Assembly (NCBI RefSeq): GCF_029227915.1
Contig: NC_079877.1
Span: forward strand, 12,833,351 to 12,897,350
Reading direction: 5' to 3'
Length of the DNA: 64,000 nt
From: Hydractinia symbiolongicarpus
Lineage: Eukaryota > Cnidaria > Hydrozoa > Anthoathecata > Hydractiniidae
A program made the translations under genes and the position numbers. Positions within the stretch are counted from its first letter, which is position 1. Every line of letters begins with the position of its first letter. The notes below the pieces were generated by a model that did no database searches, was not told the DNA's origin, and was given only the letters and a program-made list of their open reading frames with translations. Positions 55,301 to 64,000 of the stretch are shown here, in pieces.

Positions 55301-58300
55301 GTACCAATACCATCCAAACAGATCGATGTCAATAAAGGTTCTTTTGACGCTGAGAAGGACTTACAACATTTGCAAGATGATGAAATCTCCAACGATGCTG
55401 CACGTGTTAAAAGCCCTCAAAATAACGTCGAAATGCTTAAAGACAGCACTTTTCACACTGCACTCTCATCAGCTGAACTTCTTGTCGTATTTTTCTACGT
55501 CGGTTGGGATCACCGAAGTTATTTATTTCAAACAGTGTACGCAGATGTTCACAAGACAATAGGTACACACTTTTACGTCTAATTTCAACTAATAGCTTCT
55601 TAAGCAATTTAAATCTATAACAGATAGTCTTAGCGATTAACAATCTTGACTGTGTTGTGTTTATCATAGGACTTGATACACCTGGCAGTACTATCTCTAC
55701 AAAATTGAGCAAAGTCGATTGTTTCGCAGAACAAAAAACATGTTCCGAACAGCAAGTTTTTACTTTCCCAATGATTAAAGTATACAGGTTGGTGTGATAT
55801 TTCTGTGGTAGTGTAACAATTCAAATATTTTTCTGCCGAGTGTTAAATGGGTTAATTAAGAATTTGATAGATAATGCGTATGTTGTTTTATGGGTTTAAC
55901 AATATACTTATCATTATCGTAGTATGGTTTGTTATTTGAATTGTTTTATCCCTTTTCCACAAACTGATAAAGACAGACTTAAATATTGGGCACCCGAAAC
56001 TCGAAGTAACTCTCTCTGTCTTTAAATTTATCTGATAAATCATATTTTTTAAAACCACTCGTTCTGTACTGATAATCTACGTTTTCTTTTAACCAGATTT
56101 TTTTCATTATTTTTGTAACAATTTTTCTGATGGCAAGGTGTGACGTAAAAAATCGTACAGGTGTGACGTAATAAAACGCACAAAGCGTGACGTAATAAAA
56201 TGCATGTCCACTTTTTTTATCATTGTAGGAACGGTAAATATGCAGCAGATTACAATGGAATGTTGGACAAAGAAAATTTAATCAAGACTATACGACTGTA
56301 AGTTGACTTTAGAAGTGTGTGCGTCGTGATTATATGTTTAAAAGGATGAGAGGTCCATATTCGTTTTAATACCTACCATTTTTTAACTTTCTTTGTAATG
56401 ATTTAGGAGTTTTCTCCGGAATTTTGATTGAAATACGTTTCTATACAGCAGGGATTATAGCAAACGTGTTTTAAATCAAAGAATTATCTTCGAAATGTTA
56501 ATTTAGAACCTTTTAAAATACGTAATTCGCGCGTATTAATTTTTGCGTAATTTACAATTTTCATGCAAATAGCATAAAGAAATTGTTTATGAAGATGCGT
56601 TTCTTTTATGTAAACGACAAATTTATTTTCGCGCATATTAATTTTCGTGCAATAATGGACTTTTTGCGCGATCGCGAAAAAATTAGTTCAGAAAGATAAC
56701 ATAACATGATAAAACCGGATGTTATTTCAATAATCTCACTTGGTTTTATTTGGATAAAAATTAAACATTATAGTGTGACGAAACGGTTTAAATGTGTCGT
56801 GTTTATGATTAGTTACCAACTCCCTACGTTGATCAAACTTGACAAGCATTCAGTAGTGAGATACACACAAGGAAAGGAGCCATTACCTGCTGCAGCGTTT
56901 GTTGATGTTTCTATCCTGGGTTGGTTCAATGATGTTACTGATAAAGGTTGGTAAGCGTATGCGTGTGTGTGTGACTGACATCCATGAAAGAGTGTTGTAA
57001 GACGTTGGTCATGTATGTATTTGTTCGGTGGTTACCAGAAGGTGATCAACGGGCATTTTATGAATCCTCCTTTCAGAGTTAAATTGGTAAAAAAACAGGT
57101 ATAAATAAGACTGATGGCACTAATTTATATTTGAAGTCATGTTTGACTTTATTATAACACCTCTTATTAACATAATCACATGTCTTGTTGCAGCCGTCTA
57201 TTTACGGTCCAATTTATAACTTTATATTAAACAGTATCCCTGAAAACGAAGTCGTACACACTAAAGCAAATTATCAGATCTTATTTTCTAATTTTGCAGG
57301 CCATCTTAGTGTAAGGTCAAAACAGCGTCGAAGATAAAGCTATTGCAATGAAAAGTTGGAGTGGCTTTTAAAGAATCGAACTCTTTTTCGTAATACTCTT
57401 AAGATAAAGGGGAGAGAGAATAAAAATTGGAATATTGGCGACGCATTATAATCGGTCACAATGCACGACCTTTCTTTTTATAAATCAGTATTTGTTTTTT
57501 TTGCAGAATATAAAGTATTTGAAAAAGTTGCGTACAAAAATTACGGTCGAGCTTTATTTGGAGTTGTGGTCGGTGGCGAAATCGGAACATCGTAAGTTGT
57601 CGCTAATTTGTTGATATAAATAAAAAAGCTATTTCTCTCAGTAAAACCGTGGTTTTGTATTTTGTCAGGCTGGATAAACAAGCTACGACACCATACATCC
57701 AAGCCTTTTTACGAAATGATGAATACAGGACGAAAGTTTTGTTTTCGCAAGATTATAAAGATTATAAAGAAGAAAAGTTGGAAAGATTTTTAAACCAAGT
57801 TTTTGTACCTGAATTTGTAAGATTTGTTTTTCGTACACTCTTTTTCCTTTATAAGAATATGCTTTATAAGAATATCAGGCTGGGAGTTCAGGCTAAAAAC
57901 GATGTGTCTATCGGTTAGACAACGGAGAAATAAGAATTATGACCAGCCTGTTTAGAATTTTAGTATTGTTATAAAAGAGAAAGTGTGTGTTTTAATTTAA
58001 CTTTTTAATTTTCTGTTATCGTCTTTTTTTACCCTACTCTTTATATATTTGAAAGAAATAAGCTACCAACCTTCTTCCAAATAACCCCCCTTTCTCCCAA
58101 ATAACCCCCTCCATTACAATTAGGAGTATTTGTGTTAATTTTACTTTTGCACAATAAAAAATATCTATTTTCGCACGAGTTTTAATTTCTCTACGAATTA
58201 CGAATATGCAAAAAAGTACAATTCTGAGTTTTTAGCGCATATTAGATGCTTTTTTATGTCAGCTGAAGAATTATTTTCGCGCGTGTAAATTGTCGTGTCA

Positions 58301-60034
58301 TTTCTGTACTAAATATCGTTTAATAACCAACTTGTTTGCGCGAGTGCGCATGCGTGAGAATTTGTATAAGGTAAACAATGAATTTGGAATTTAAAAGTTA
58401 CTTTACGTTACATTATTTTTTAGGGAGAACTAACGCCTCGTAATTTTCCATTGTTTCGATCGTTGGGACAGCCTTTATTAATTTTCTTTACAAGAGCAGA
58501 CAAGCGAGAAGTAAGCATTAAATGGCGCTCCATAAGCAAGATTACAGAAACAGGAGGTTATAATATTAAATCCGCTTGGATGAATTTGTAAGTAATCAAG
58601 ATCTTGTTCTTGCTTCGTTTTTCCTAGTCTATTGCGCTCTTTTTATTTAAGTGAAGTTTAAAAACCACTAAGTACACCAGCTATAACAAGCCTTAATACC
58701 TCCACCTTGATATAGATATCTTGCCGATCCGTTCTCTATTTTAAAGGAGTTTTTATAGCAAAGAGAGTTTTTAAAATAGTTGTAATGTTTTTCAGGGACC
58801 TATCTTCCACACAAAACATTCGAAGAAGTTATCTTGGCACACGAAAAGGAAAACAATCGGATGTTGTCATCGTGGATCATCATAAGGTTAGCTTGCGTAC
58901 TTTCTCTGGATACATTTTTGCATGAATTATTAATTTCATTGGATATTAATTCGATAATATGTTAATTCTATTGGATGCGATGATTGTTAAGCTAGAATTA
59001 TTACTATCATTGAATACAAATTCTTATGCTTAAGCTGGACTTCCTGTCCAGAACGAACTGTCTGAAAACTAATTTTCAGCACTTGATTGTTCGAATAAAA
59101 TTGAAATTATTTTTATAATTATTGGAGAGGTTAATAAAAGCAAAAGAATAAATAAAAGAATAACCAATAGATTGCAGTACTATTTTTGTTTCATTTTGTT
59201 CTGATGTATTCACAAACAATGGTCATTAGATCTCTACTGAACTTTCCCTTTCAAAACCATTTCAATTATCTGGTATAACTGTATCCCTTTTCTTTTCAGA
59301 ATGAAGTATACCTTTACAGTGGACCTATGAAATCAGTAGAAGTTGAAGTGGCGGGATTGACGAAATGGTTAACTGATTTTACTGATGGAAAGCTTAATGC
59401 TACATGTGAGTAGAATTATTCTTCCAACTTTCAAATTCATAATCTGGCACTAATTGCATTGTCAAGTAATCTTAAAAAGAAAAATACGTGTTTGCGATTT
59501 TAGCCTCAAATTACGATTTGTAAGTAGATCGCGAAACTAGGTTTTAGCAAAGGTTTTAGGAAAATTTTGTTTTTTGAAAGAAAGTAAAATTTTCCTAACT
59601 TGCATTAACTGTACCAAATGAGTGAGTCCTGGGTGCTAAATTTTGCAAATATTTTATTTTATCGCAAATAATGTGAAGCTTTCGAATGCGTCGATTGTAC
59701 GTTCTGTTTCATTTAAGCTTATTTGAGCAAGCAAAACTGGAAACCAAAACAAGAGGGGTTCGACTTCTTGCATTTTATTGAATTTGGGCATCCGGACGAT
59801 AATGATGGTGCTGAAGATGACGATAGCCACAGTGAAGGAGAGTTTCAAGATCATTCTGATACCAGTACTACTGGAACTAGTTTTCATGGTGTCAAAACAC
59901 CAAGACGAAGTCCAACTGCGGAAGGAACAGAAGAAAATGAAGAAGAACATACCCAGGAATATGATGATGTTGTACCAGAAGAGAACGCACAAGAGAATGT
60001 GGAATCCAACTATATAAAGCATGTGGAATTGTAA
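43393..60034 (+). CDS. TXNDC16: Thioredoxin domain-containing protein 16 homologue (ER lumen)
   Basis: Twenty-four coding exons were joined by phase: 43393-43564, 48680-48756, 48942-49021, 49606-49677, 49900-50021, 50182-50272, 50576-50732, 51427-51590, 51783-51882, 52319-52424, 53864-53956, 54073-54125, 54170-54590, 54678-54787, 55261-55562, 55670-55787, 56229-56297, 56813-56946, 57507-57591, 57669-57816, 58424-58587, 58796-58886, 59300-59405, 59718-60034. This gives about 1116 residues, against roughly 825 in vertebrates. The N-terminus is a signal peptide (MLLCYFTFLTFFMQTYG). A thioredoxin fold near the middle has LLVVFFYVGWDHRS, where the CxxC is lost, and FTFPMIKVYRNGKYAADYNG. The acidic tail ends HVEL, a KDEL-like retrieval signal. 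Exon 13 has one base too many: its frame changes near 54335. The role is presumably ER protein folding; catalysis is unlikely without the CxxC. Confidence 0.9.
43711..44516. mobile_element. MITE-like element with inverted CCCAATCTT/TTAAGACTGG arrays
   Basis: The left end reads GTTCTGCCCAATCTTTGGA followed by CGTCTTAAGACTGG repeats. The right end is the inverse: CAGTCTTAAGACTGGGC, then CCAAAGATTGGGC and TAAGATTGGGCAGAAC. AGCTA borders both ends and may be a target duplication. The interior of about 550 bp has no ORF and the element lies in TXNDC16 intron 1. The family was not recognised. Confidence 0.65.
44729..45115 (+). pseudogene. PIF/Harbinger transposase, N-terminal fragment
   Basis: The frame encodes RHKFGIYDTLLREFRLEE followed by FLRMTSESFDYLLSLV and LAVTLRYFCTGESYSSLQYP. 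These match the helix-turn-helix region of HARBI1-like nucleases of PIF/Harbinger transposons. The DDE catalytic domain that should follow is missing, and the frame runs into unrelated sequence after about 45060. It is an immobile remnant in TXNDC16 intron 1. Confidence 0.8.
46020..46200 (-). repeat. Dispersed repeat shared with 61380-61560
   Basis: In reverse complement this block has GGTGAAAAATTATTGACGTCA, a TTAAAGTTTTAAGTGCA stretch, TAATGGCTTCATTAA and a GACGTCGCGCCATAAC end. The same order and spacing appear at 61380-61540. Family and boundaries are unknown. Confidence 0.7.
46200..46640 (+). repeat. Tandem repeat, unit about 159 bp
   Basis: Two to three diverged units are present. ACATGATCTTATACATTTTC with TTGATCAGCGTTTCAAG near 46340 recurs as ACATAATCATATACATTTTT with TTGATCAGCGCTTTAAG near 46499. 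Each unit also begins with a TGATGACGTCATCAA-like or TGACGTCATCAA block. Confidence 0.65.
50733..51426 (+). other. TXNDC16: TXNDC16 intron 7
   Basis: AT-rich intron sequence in which no repeat, exon or RNA gene was recognised. The other introns of more than 300 bp in this gene (for example 52425-53863, 54788-55260, 55788-56228, 56298-56812, 57817-58423, 58887-59299) likewise show nothing recognisable beyond simple AT-rich tracts. Confidence 0.55.
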
Positions 60035-60166
60035 ATTCACTTTACACAAACTTTGACGGATTTTAAATGTATACGAGTTTGTCGTAGGGTTTGTATGTAT
60101 GTGTCTAGATGTTTTTTATAGAACAATTTTTAGGAAATTATATTTGTTTAGTTAAGTTTGGTTTTT

Positions 60167-60172
60167 AATAAA
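60167..60172 (+). terminator. TXNDC16: TXNDC16 polyadenylation signal
   Basis: AATAAA lies 133 bp after the stop codon, followed by a GT-rich stretch (TTGTGTAATTGTGGTG), as expected for a cleavage and polyadenylation site. Confidence 0.7.
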
Positions 60173-60214
60173 TTGTGTAATTGTGGTGAAATTGTTGTAA
60201 GGACAGAAAAAATT

Positions 60215-60680
60215 ATATCTCTACAACATCTCAACAACAACATCTCCACAACAACATTTTAACAACTACATCTCCACAACAACATTTTAACAACTACATC
60301 TCAACAACAACATCTCAGCAACAACATCTCAACAAGAACTTCTGCACATCAACATCTCAACAACAACATCTCAACAACAACATCTCGACAACAACGACAT
60401 CTCTACAACAACATCTCCACAACAACATCTCAACAAAAACATGTCCACAACAACATCCCAACAACAACATTTTAACGACAACATCCCAACAACAACATTT
60501 TAACGACAACATCTCAGCAGCAACATCTCAACGACAACATATCAACAGCAACATCTCTACAACAACAACTCTACAACAACAACTCTACAACAACAACTTA
60601 ACAACAACATCTCCACAACAACATTTCAACAAAAACTTCTCCACAACAACATCTCAACAATAACAGTTACTCGGCAGTTA
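60215..60680 (+). repeat. Low-complexity CAACAACATCTC array
   Basis: About 465 bp consist of imperfect repeats of ACAACATCTCAACAACA-type units with variants ACATTTTAAC, ACTCTAC and ATCTCC. The strand is almost free of G. It lies directly behind the TXNDC16 polyadenylation region and could perturb 3'-end formation or be unstable. Confidence 0.85.
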
Positions 60681-60897
60681 CTCAACAAAACAATTTAATA
60701 ATATTAAAAACCAGCTTTAGAATTGCATTTTTTTGTATTTATTCAATTTTGAGATGTATTTATCCAGGTTAATATTTTTTATGATGATTTCAGCAACTAG
60801 GAAAACGTGTGTTTGCACGTACAGCACACCATGTTATATATTTTTGTATTTGCAATTTAATATTTTAATTACAGAACGTTACATGCAATTGTGAGAA

Positions 60898-61081
60898 TCT
60901 CTTTAATAATAGCCGTCGTGTGTCTGTCTGTGTGTCCGCGAAAACGTGTCCCGTACCGGAAACACGAATTTTTTAAAATCCCCATCAATACTAAATGTGA
61001 TATATTTCTGTCCACTTTGTTGCAACGGGTTAATTTAAAGGACGGGCGACCTCGTGGATTTTTCCACGGGCTAACGACTGG
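60898..61081 (+). mobile_element. Non-autonomous Helitron, tandem unit 1
   Basis: It starts TCTCTTTAATAATAGCC after an A and ends with CTCGTGGATTTTTCCACGGG, then CTAACGACTGG. The terminal CTGG fits the Helitron CTRR consensus. The next unit begins immediately, without spacer. Confidence 0.8.
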
Positions 61082-61206
61082 TCTCTTTAATAATAGCTAT
61101 CGTCTGTCTGTTGGTTCGCGAGAAAAACGTTGTGCCACAGGAACACGATTTATGTGACATATAAAGGACGGGCGACCCTGTGGACTTATCACGGGCCACC
61201 GACTAG
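61082..61206 (+). mobile_element. Non-autonomous Helitron, tandem unit 2
   Basis: It begins TCTCTTTAATAATAGC directly after the CTGG of unit 1 and ends with a decayed hairpin (CCTGTGGACTTATCACGGG) and CCACCGACTAG before a T. Head-to-tail arrays are a known product of rolling-circle transposition. Confidence 0.8.
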
Positions 61207-61300
61207 TCCACTTGCACAAAGTGGCACCGCAAGTAGAGGGATGCACGTAATGCGGTATAAAAAGGACGGGGAACCTGTGGATTTTTCCGAAATCGTTTAC
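61207..61300 (+). mobile_element. Partial Helitron, tandem unit 3
   Basis: The remainder contains GCGGTATAAAAAGGACGGGG and CCTGTGGATTTTTCC, the 3' part of the same Helitron family, without a clear 5' end and with a damaged CTAG terminus. It is a truncated or older unit of the array. Confidence 0.6.
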
Positions 61301-62073
61301 TAAATTCACCTAACTTCTGCATAACAAATAACAGTGAATTCTCCTAAGTGATACGCTACACCATATTCTAGAGTCACCTACGGGGTGAAAAATCATTGAC
61401 GTCAGCACCTCGTTTTAAAGTTTTTGGCCTCAAAGTTTTAGGTGCACTGTAATAGCTTCATTAAATTAAATTAAAATAATGACGTTAAAGTAGTAATATT
61501 TATGCCGCGCCGTAACGTCAGTAAGATTAACAAATTAGATATCACTTTTTCGGCTGCATCAAGGGAATATAAATACATCCACTTTGCCTCTCACAGAAAG
61601 ACGGACACTCCGTATTAGTATAAGAAATCTACATTGTGAATCAGAACGCGTTGTTTTCTGCGTGTGCAGTCTGTACTTACACTTGGTGCGTCAGTTCTTC
61701 TGTTTTATATCACTAAATACCCTACTTACTTGCTTTTAATAAAATTTTAAAAAGATAACTGATATAATTCTCGCCTTACGCAAAAATTAACACATTGAAC
61801 AGATTATATTGTTTTGATTTACACAATTAATTCGTTTCTTCTCTGTGTGTCAGCCAAATGCAAAAGCTGCGTGACTTCATATTTTCGCTATGAAATGAAC
61901 AATTTTTAGAATCTCTTTTACTGGCGTAATGATTTTGATTCACCTACTAAAACGTTTTATTAGTAAGTTTTCTTCTTTCAGTTCTTAAGGAATGTTTGTA
62001 ATAACCTTTTGTATTTCCACTGCCTTCCCAGGCGCGAGAAGGTATTGACGGAGGACTCTCAAAACAGTTTTCA
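61301..62073. other. Intergenic stretch with one dispersed repeat
   Basis: Apart from the repeat at 61380-61560, which matches 46020-46200 in inverted orientation, nothing was recognised. The stretch lies between the 3' ends of TXNDC16 (plus) and the CAP-Gly gene (minus), which are convergent. Confidence 0.5.
61380..61560 (+). repeat. Dispersed repeat shared with 46020-46200
   Basis: The block reads GGGGTGAAAAATCATTGACGTCA, AAAGTTTTAGGTGCACTGTAA, TAGCTTCATTAAATTAAATT and GCCGCGCCGTAACGTCAGT. The same order is seen in reverse complement in TXNDC16 intron 1. No ORF or obvious termini are present. Confidence 0.7.
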
Positions 62074-63400
62074 TTATATCTGTCTGTTGTGTAAATAGTG
62101 ATAACTAGGATCTGACATCCTTGAACCTGTTGTCGTACTTCGTAAGTTTATGTGGGTAGATAAGCCTCCTTTCGGTTGGTCACACTTAGCCGCTATCAGT
62201 TTGCTACCAACTGTATGTGGCCGATGGTAGTTTCTCCGCTTATGCCCCATCCCATCATCTAAAAACCAAAGAAAAAGTTATTAATGTGGTGGTTGTTTCA
62301 CTACAGAATATCAAGTAGTAATAAAATAGTAATATTGAAATAAATACCGTATAGTATCGCTTCTATTTCGTCTACTGCAGATGATGGAAGTACCACTGAT
62401 CTATTAAAGTTGCAGACAGACGCATCTCCTAAAACAATCAGAGAAGGCTTAAAAACATTAATTACCAGGCTGAAATTATTATATCTGTAGAAAGTGATTG
62501 AAACTTGTTAGAAGGTCTAAACACGGACATTGACATAGTAGCTAAAGAAGGCGACATTAAAGTTGATTCGTTTAGATAAATAACAGTAATTCTTAGGATT
62601 ATTTGTATGATATTTTGTATGATATTCTTAATTTTGGGTTATAAAAATGTTATAAAAAGCGAGTAATCTTTGACAAAGCATCAAAGAATATTTTTAGCGA
62701 GAATGAGATGTAGCACGACTGTATTTCACTTCTAAAGGTATATTCGCGCTAATGTTATTTCGCGTAGCAGTTCTATTGGCCCAGGGATTGCATTTCCGCC
62801 AAAAAATTGTAATTTTAAACAAGGTTATACTAAACTATCATGTTCAAGAAATGATAAACTTTCCACAGTAATAAGGTTATACTTACTTACCAGTTTTCCA
62901 ATTAATACCAAGTGAGTTACTATCGTTAGTGAAATCTACTGATCGTCGGTACTTGTCTCGTGAACGAACGCTATAAAAAAAGTCATGCAACCGATGTACC
63001 AAAATCTTTGTTGACAGGCTCGCTTCAAACGTAAACAACTCCTAGCTTGTATTATATTTACCTCACATTTTTTCTTGAAAATCTTACTTGGCAAGGTTTT
63101 ACAAATAAACCGTGATTTTGCTTGCACTGAAAGTATCGTCTGTTATGAACCATTCCATCATGGCGTCCCTCTATATTGTGAAAATATAGTTTAAAAGAGT
63201 TGTAAGCTAATTAAAAAAATAACTTCTAGCATTATAAACTATAAACTCCTAATACCAGGCAAAAATAACTCTAAACCAATCCAATCTCCTTTTCGACCAG
63301 AGATGGTTCCTTTCCATTTAACTTTTCCTGAGCATAATTCACCAGTTATTCTAATTATTTCGACGGAGGCACCAATATGAATATTATTGTACAGCACCAT
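62074..63400 (-). CDS. Small CAP-Gly domain protein, 199 residues, five exons
   Basis: Exons 63256-63400, 63062-63170, 62891-62970, 62348-62428 and 62074-62258 join in phase to exactly 600 nt. Donors are GTATTA, GTAAAT, GTAAGT and GTATTT; acceptors end TATAG, TATAG, TTTTAG and TTTTAG. Residues about 16-80 form a CAP-Gly domain: SGKVKWKGTISGRKGDWIGL, then ELFLPEGRHDGMVHNRRYF and NHGLFVKPCQV. CAP-Gly domains bind the EEY/F tails of tubulin and end-binding proteins, so a microtubule-associated role is likely. The canonical GKNDG is GRHDG here. The remaining 120 residues are Arg/Ser/His-rich with no other domain recognised. The start codon is the first ATG in frame (MVLYNN); additional upstream exons cannot be excluded. 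No specific orthologue was recognised. Confidence 0.82.
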
Positions 63401-64000
63401 AACAAACCACACAGGCTGCCCTTTTTAATTTCGAATGTTTACATTCTCGTCTACCATTATGGATAAACAAGTATCAGTTGCGTTGTTATGATTAATTTTC
63501 TTATGAGTTGTCAGGGGGTAACGTTGAGTTGATAGTATAACAGTATAGCACTTTAACAACAAAAAGAGATAAATTAGATTAATAACCACAATAGATAGCT
63601 ATTTTTGTATCTTCTAAAATAAATTTGTGTTCAACACGGCAAGACTTACTCGGATTTTATGCTAATAATCTGATTCACACACCCTGTATACCACTCATAG
63701 CAACGGATGGCATAAAAATGGTAGAAAACAGAGTCAAAAGAACAAACAAATGGTCCTGAGCACATCCAAAAGACGCTTTTCCTAGAACATGGCGTTACCA
63801 TTGCTTCCAGGGCTATCATTTGATAGAAAGGTAATTTAAAATTTGATTTATTTTTGCTGTTGACTATGTTTCACTTTATATTTTTCTTTGGCTGGCTACC
63901 TAATCTGCCAATTGGTGACAAACATTGATATATGCATGCATATTCTGAAATGTAGGACAGCATAATATTCTGGATAATTAATTTTGTTGTTGTTGTACAA
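63401..64000. other. Upstream flank of the CAP-Gly gene
   Basis: This should contain the 5' UTR and promoter of the CAP-Gly gene. AT-rich sequence without a clear TATA box, exon or repeat was seen. A further 5' exon of the same gene is possible but not visible. Confidence 0.4.

Noticed and set aside
59654-60049. 131-codon minus-strand ORF at the end of TXNDC16
   Set aside because: It is antisense to the last TXNDC16 exon, which is supported by phase, splice sites and the retrieval-signal end.
63062-63080. Alternative donor CAA|GTAAGA at the end of the second CAP-Gly exon
   Set aside because: It would leave phase 0 and force a stop in the next exon. The donor at 63061/63062 gives phase 2 and an uninterrupted frame.

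Overview
The window is nuclear DNA of an animal. It is AT-rich and intron-rich, with GT-AG introns, AATAAA polyadenylation signals and many mobile elements. The repeat set (non-autonomous Helitrons, a tRNA-derived SINE, LINEs ending in ATG-type microsatellites, a Maverick-like element with a double-jelly-roll capsid gene) and the gene models fit a cnidarian such as a hydrozoan or coral best. That placement is inference, since no taxon-specific marker is present.

Five host genes can be built exon by exon. IAH1 (SGNH/GDSL esterase, minus, 6182-14596) and FLAD1 (FAD synthase, plus, 15036-18948) lie head to head about 0.44 kb apart. TXNDC16 (ER thioredoxin-domain protein, plus, 43393-60034) has 24 coding exons that keep phase throughout, apart from one extra base in exon 13. 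A small CAP-Gly protein (minus, 62074-63400) has five short exons and is easy to miss in ORF lists. An unrecognised membrane-anchored gene (minus, about 34.9-36.25 kb) is only partly resolved.

Mobile DNA fills the space between and inside these genes. The IAH1 introns hold two closely related deleted LINE copies, a Helitron, a duplicated segment of about 0.5 kb, and a LINE tail that ends about 20 nt from a splice acceptor. From about 20.8 to 34.1 kb, in visibly more GC-rich sequence, lies a decayed Maverick/Polinton (adintovirus-like) element. It has remnants of a capsid protein, packaging ATPase, integrase, protein-primed DNA polymerase B, two HNH endonuclease genes and several lineage-typical unknown genes. 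Almost every one of these genes is frameshifted, and small hairpins mark several gene borders.

The most notable object is at 38432-43315: a complete-looking 4.9 kb DNA transposon with an 8-bp target duplication (GATCTCGT), GG-ended inverted repeats with subterminal CCAACGA motifs, and an intact DDE transposase of the Merlin/ISXO2 type. It also carries an intact four-exon second gene encoding a 491-residue Walker-A protein resembling DUF3987 helicase/primase-like proteins. Its left end has a 58-bp minisatellite built from the same CCAACGA motif found near the right end. It sits 77 bp upstream of the TXNDC16 start codon. Merlin elements are normally short and carry only a transposase, so this second gene may represent an undescribed two-gene Merlin system.
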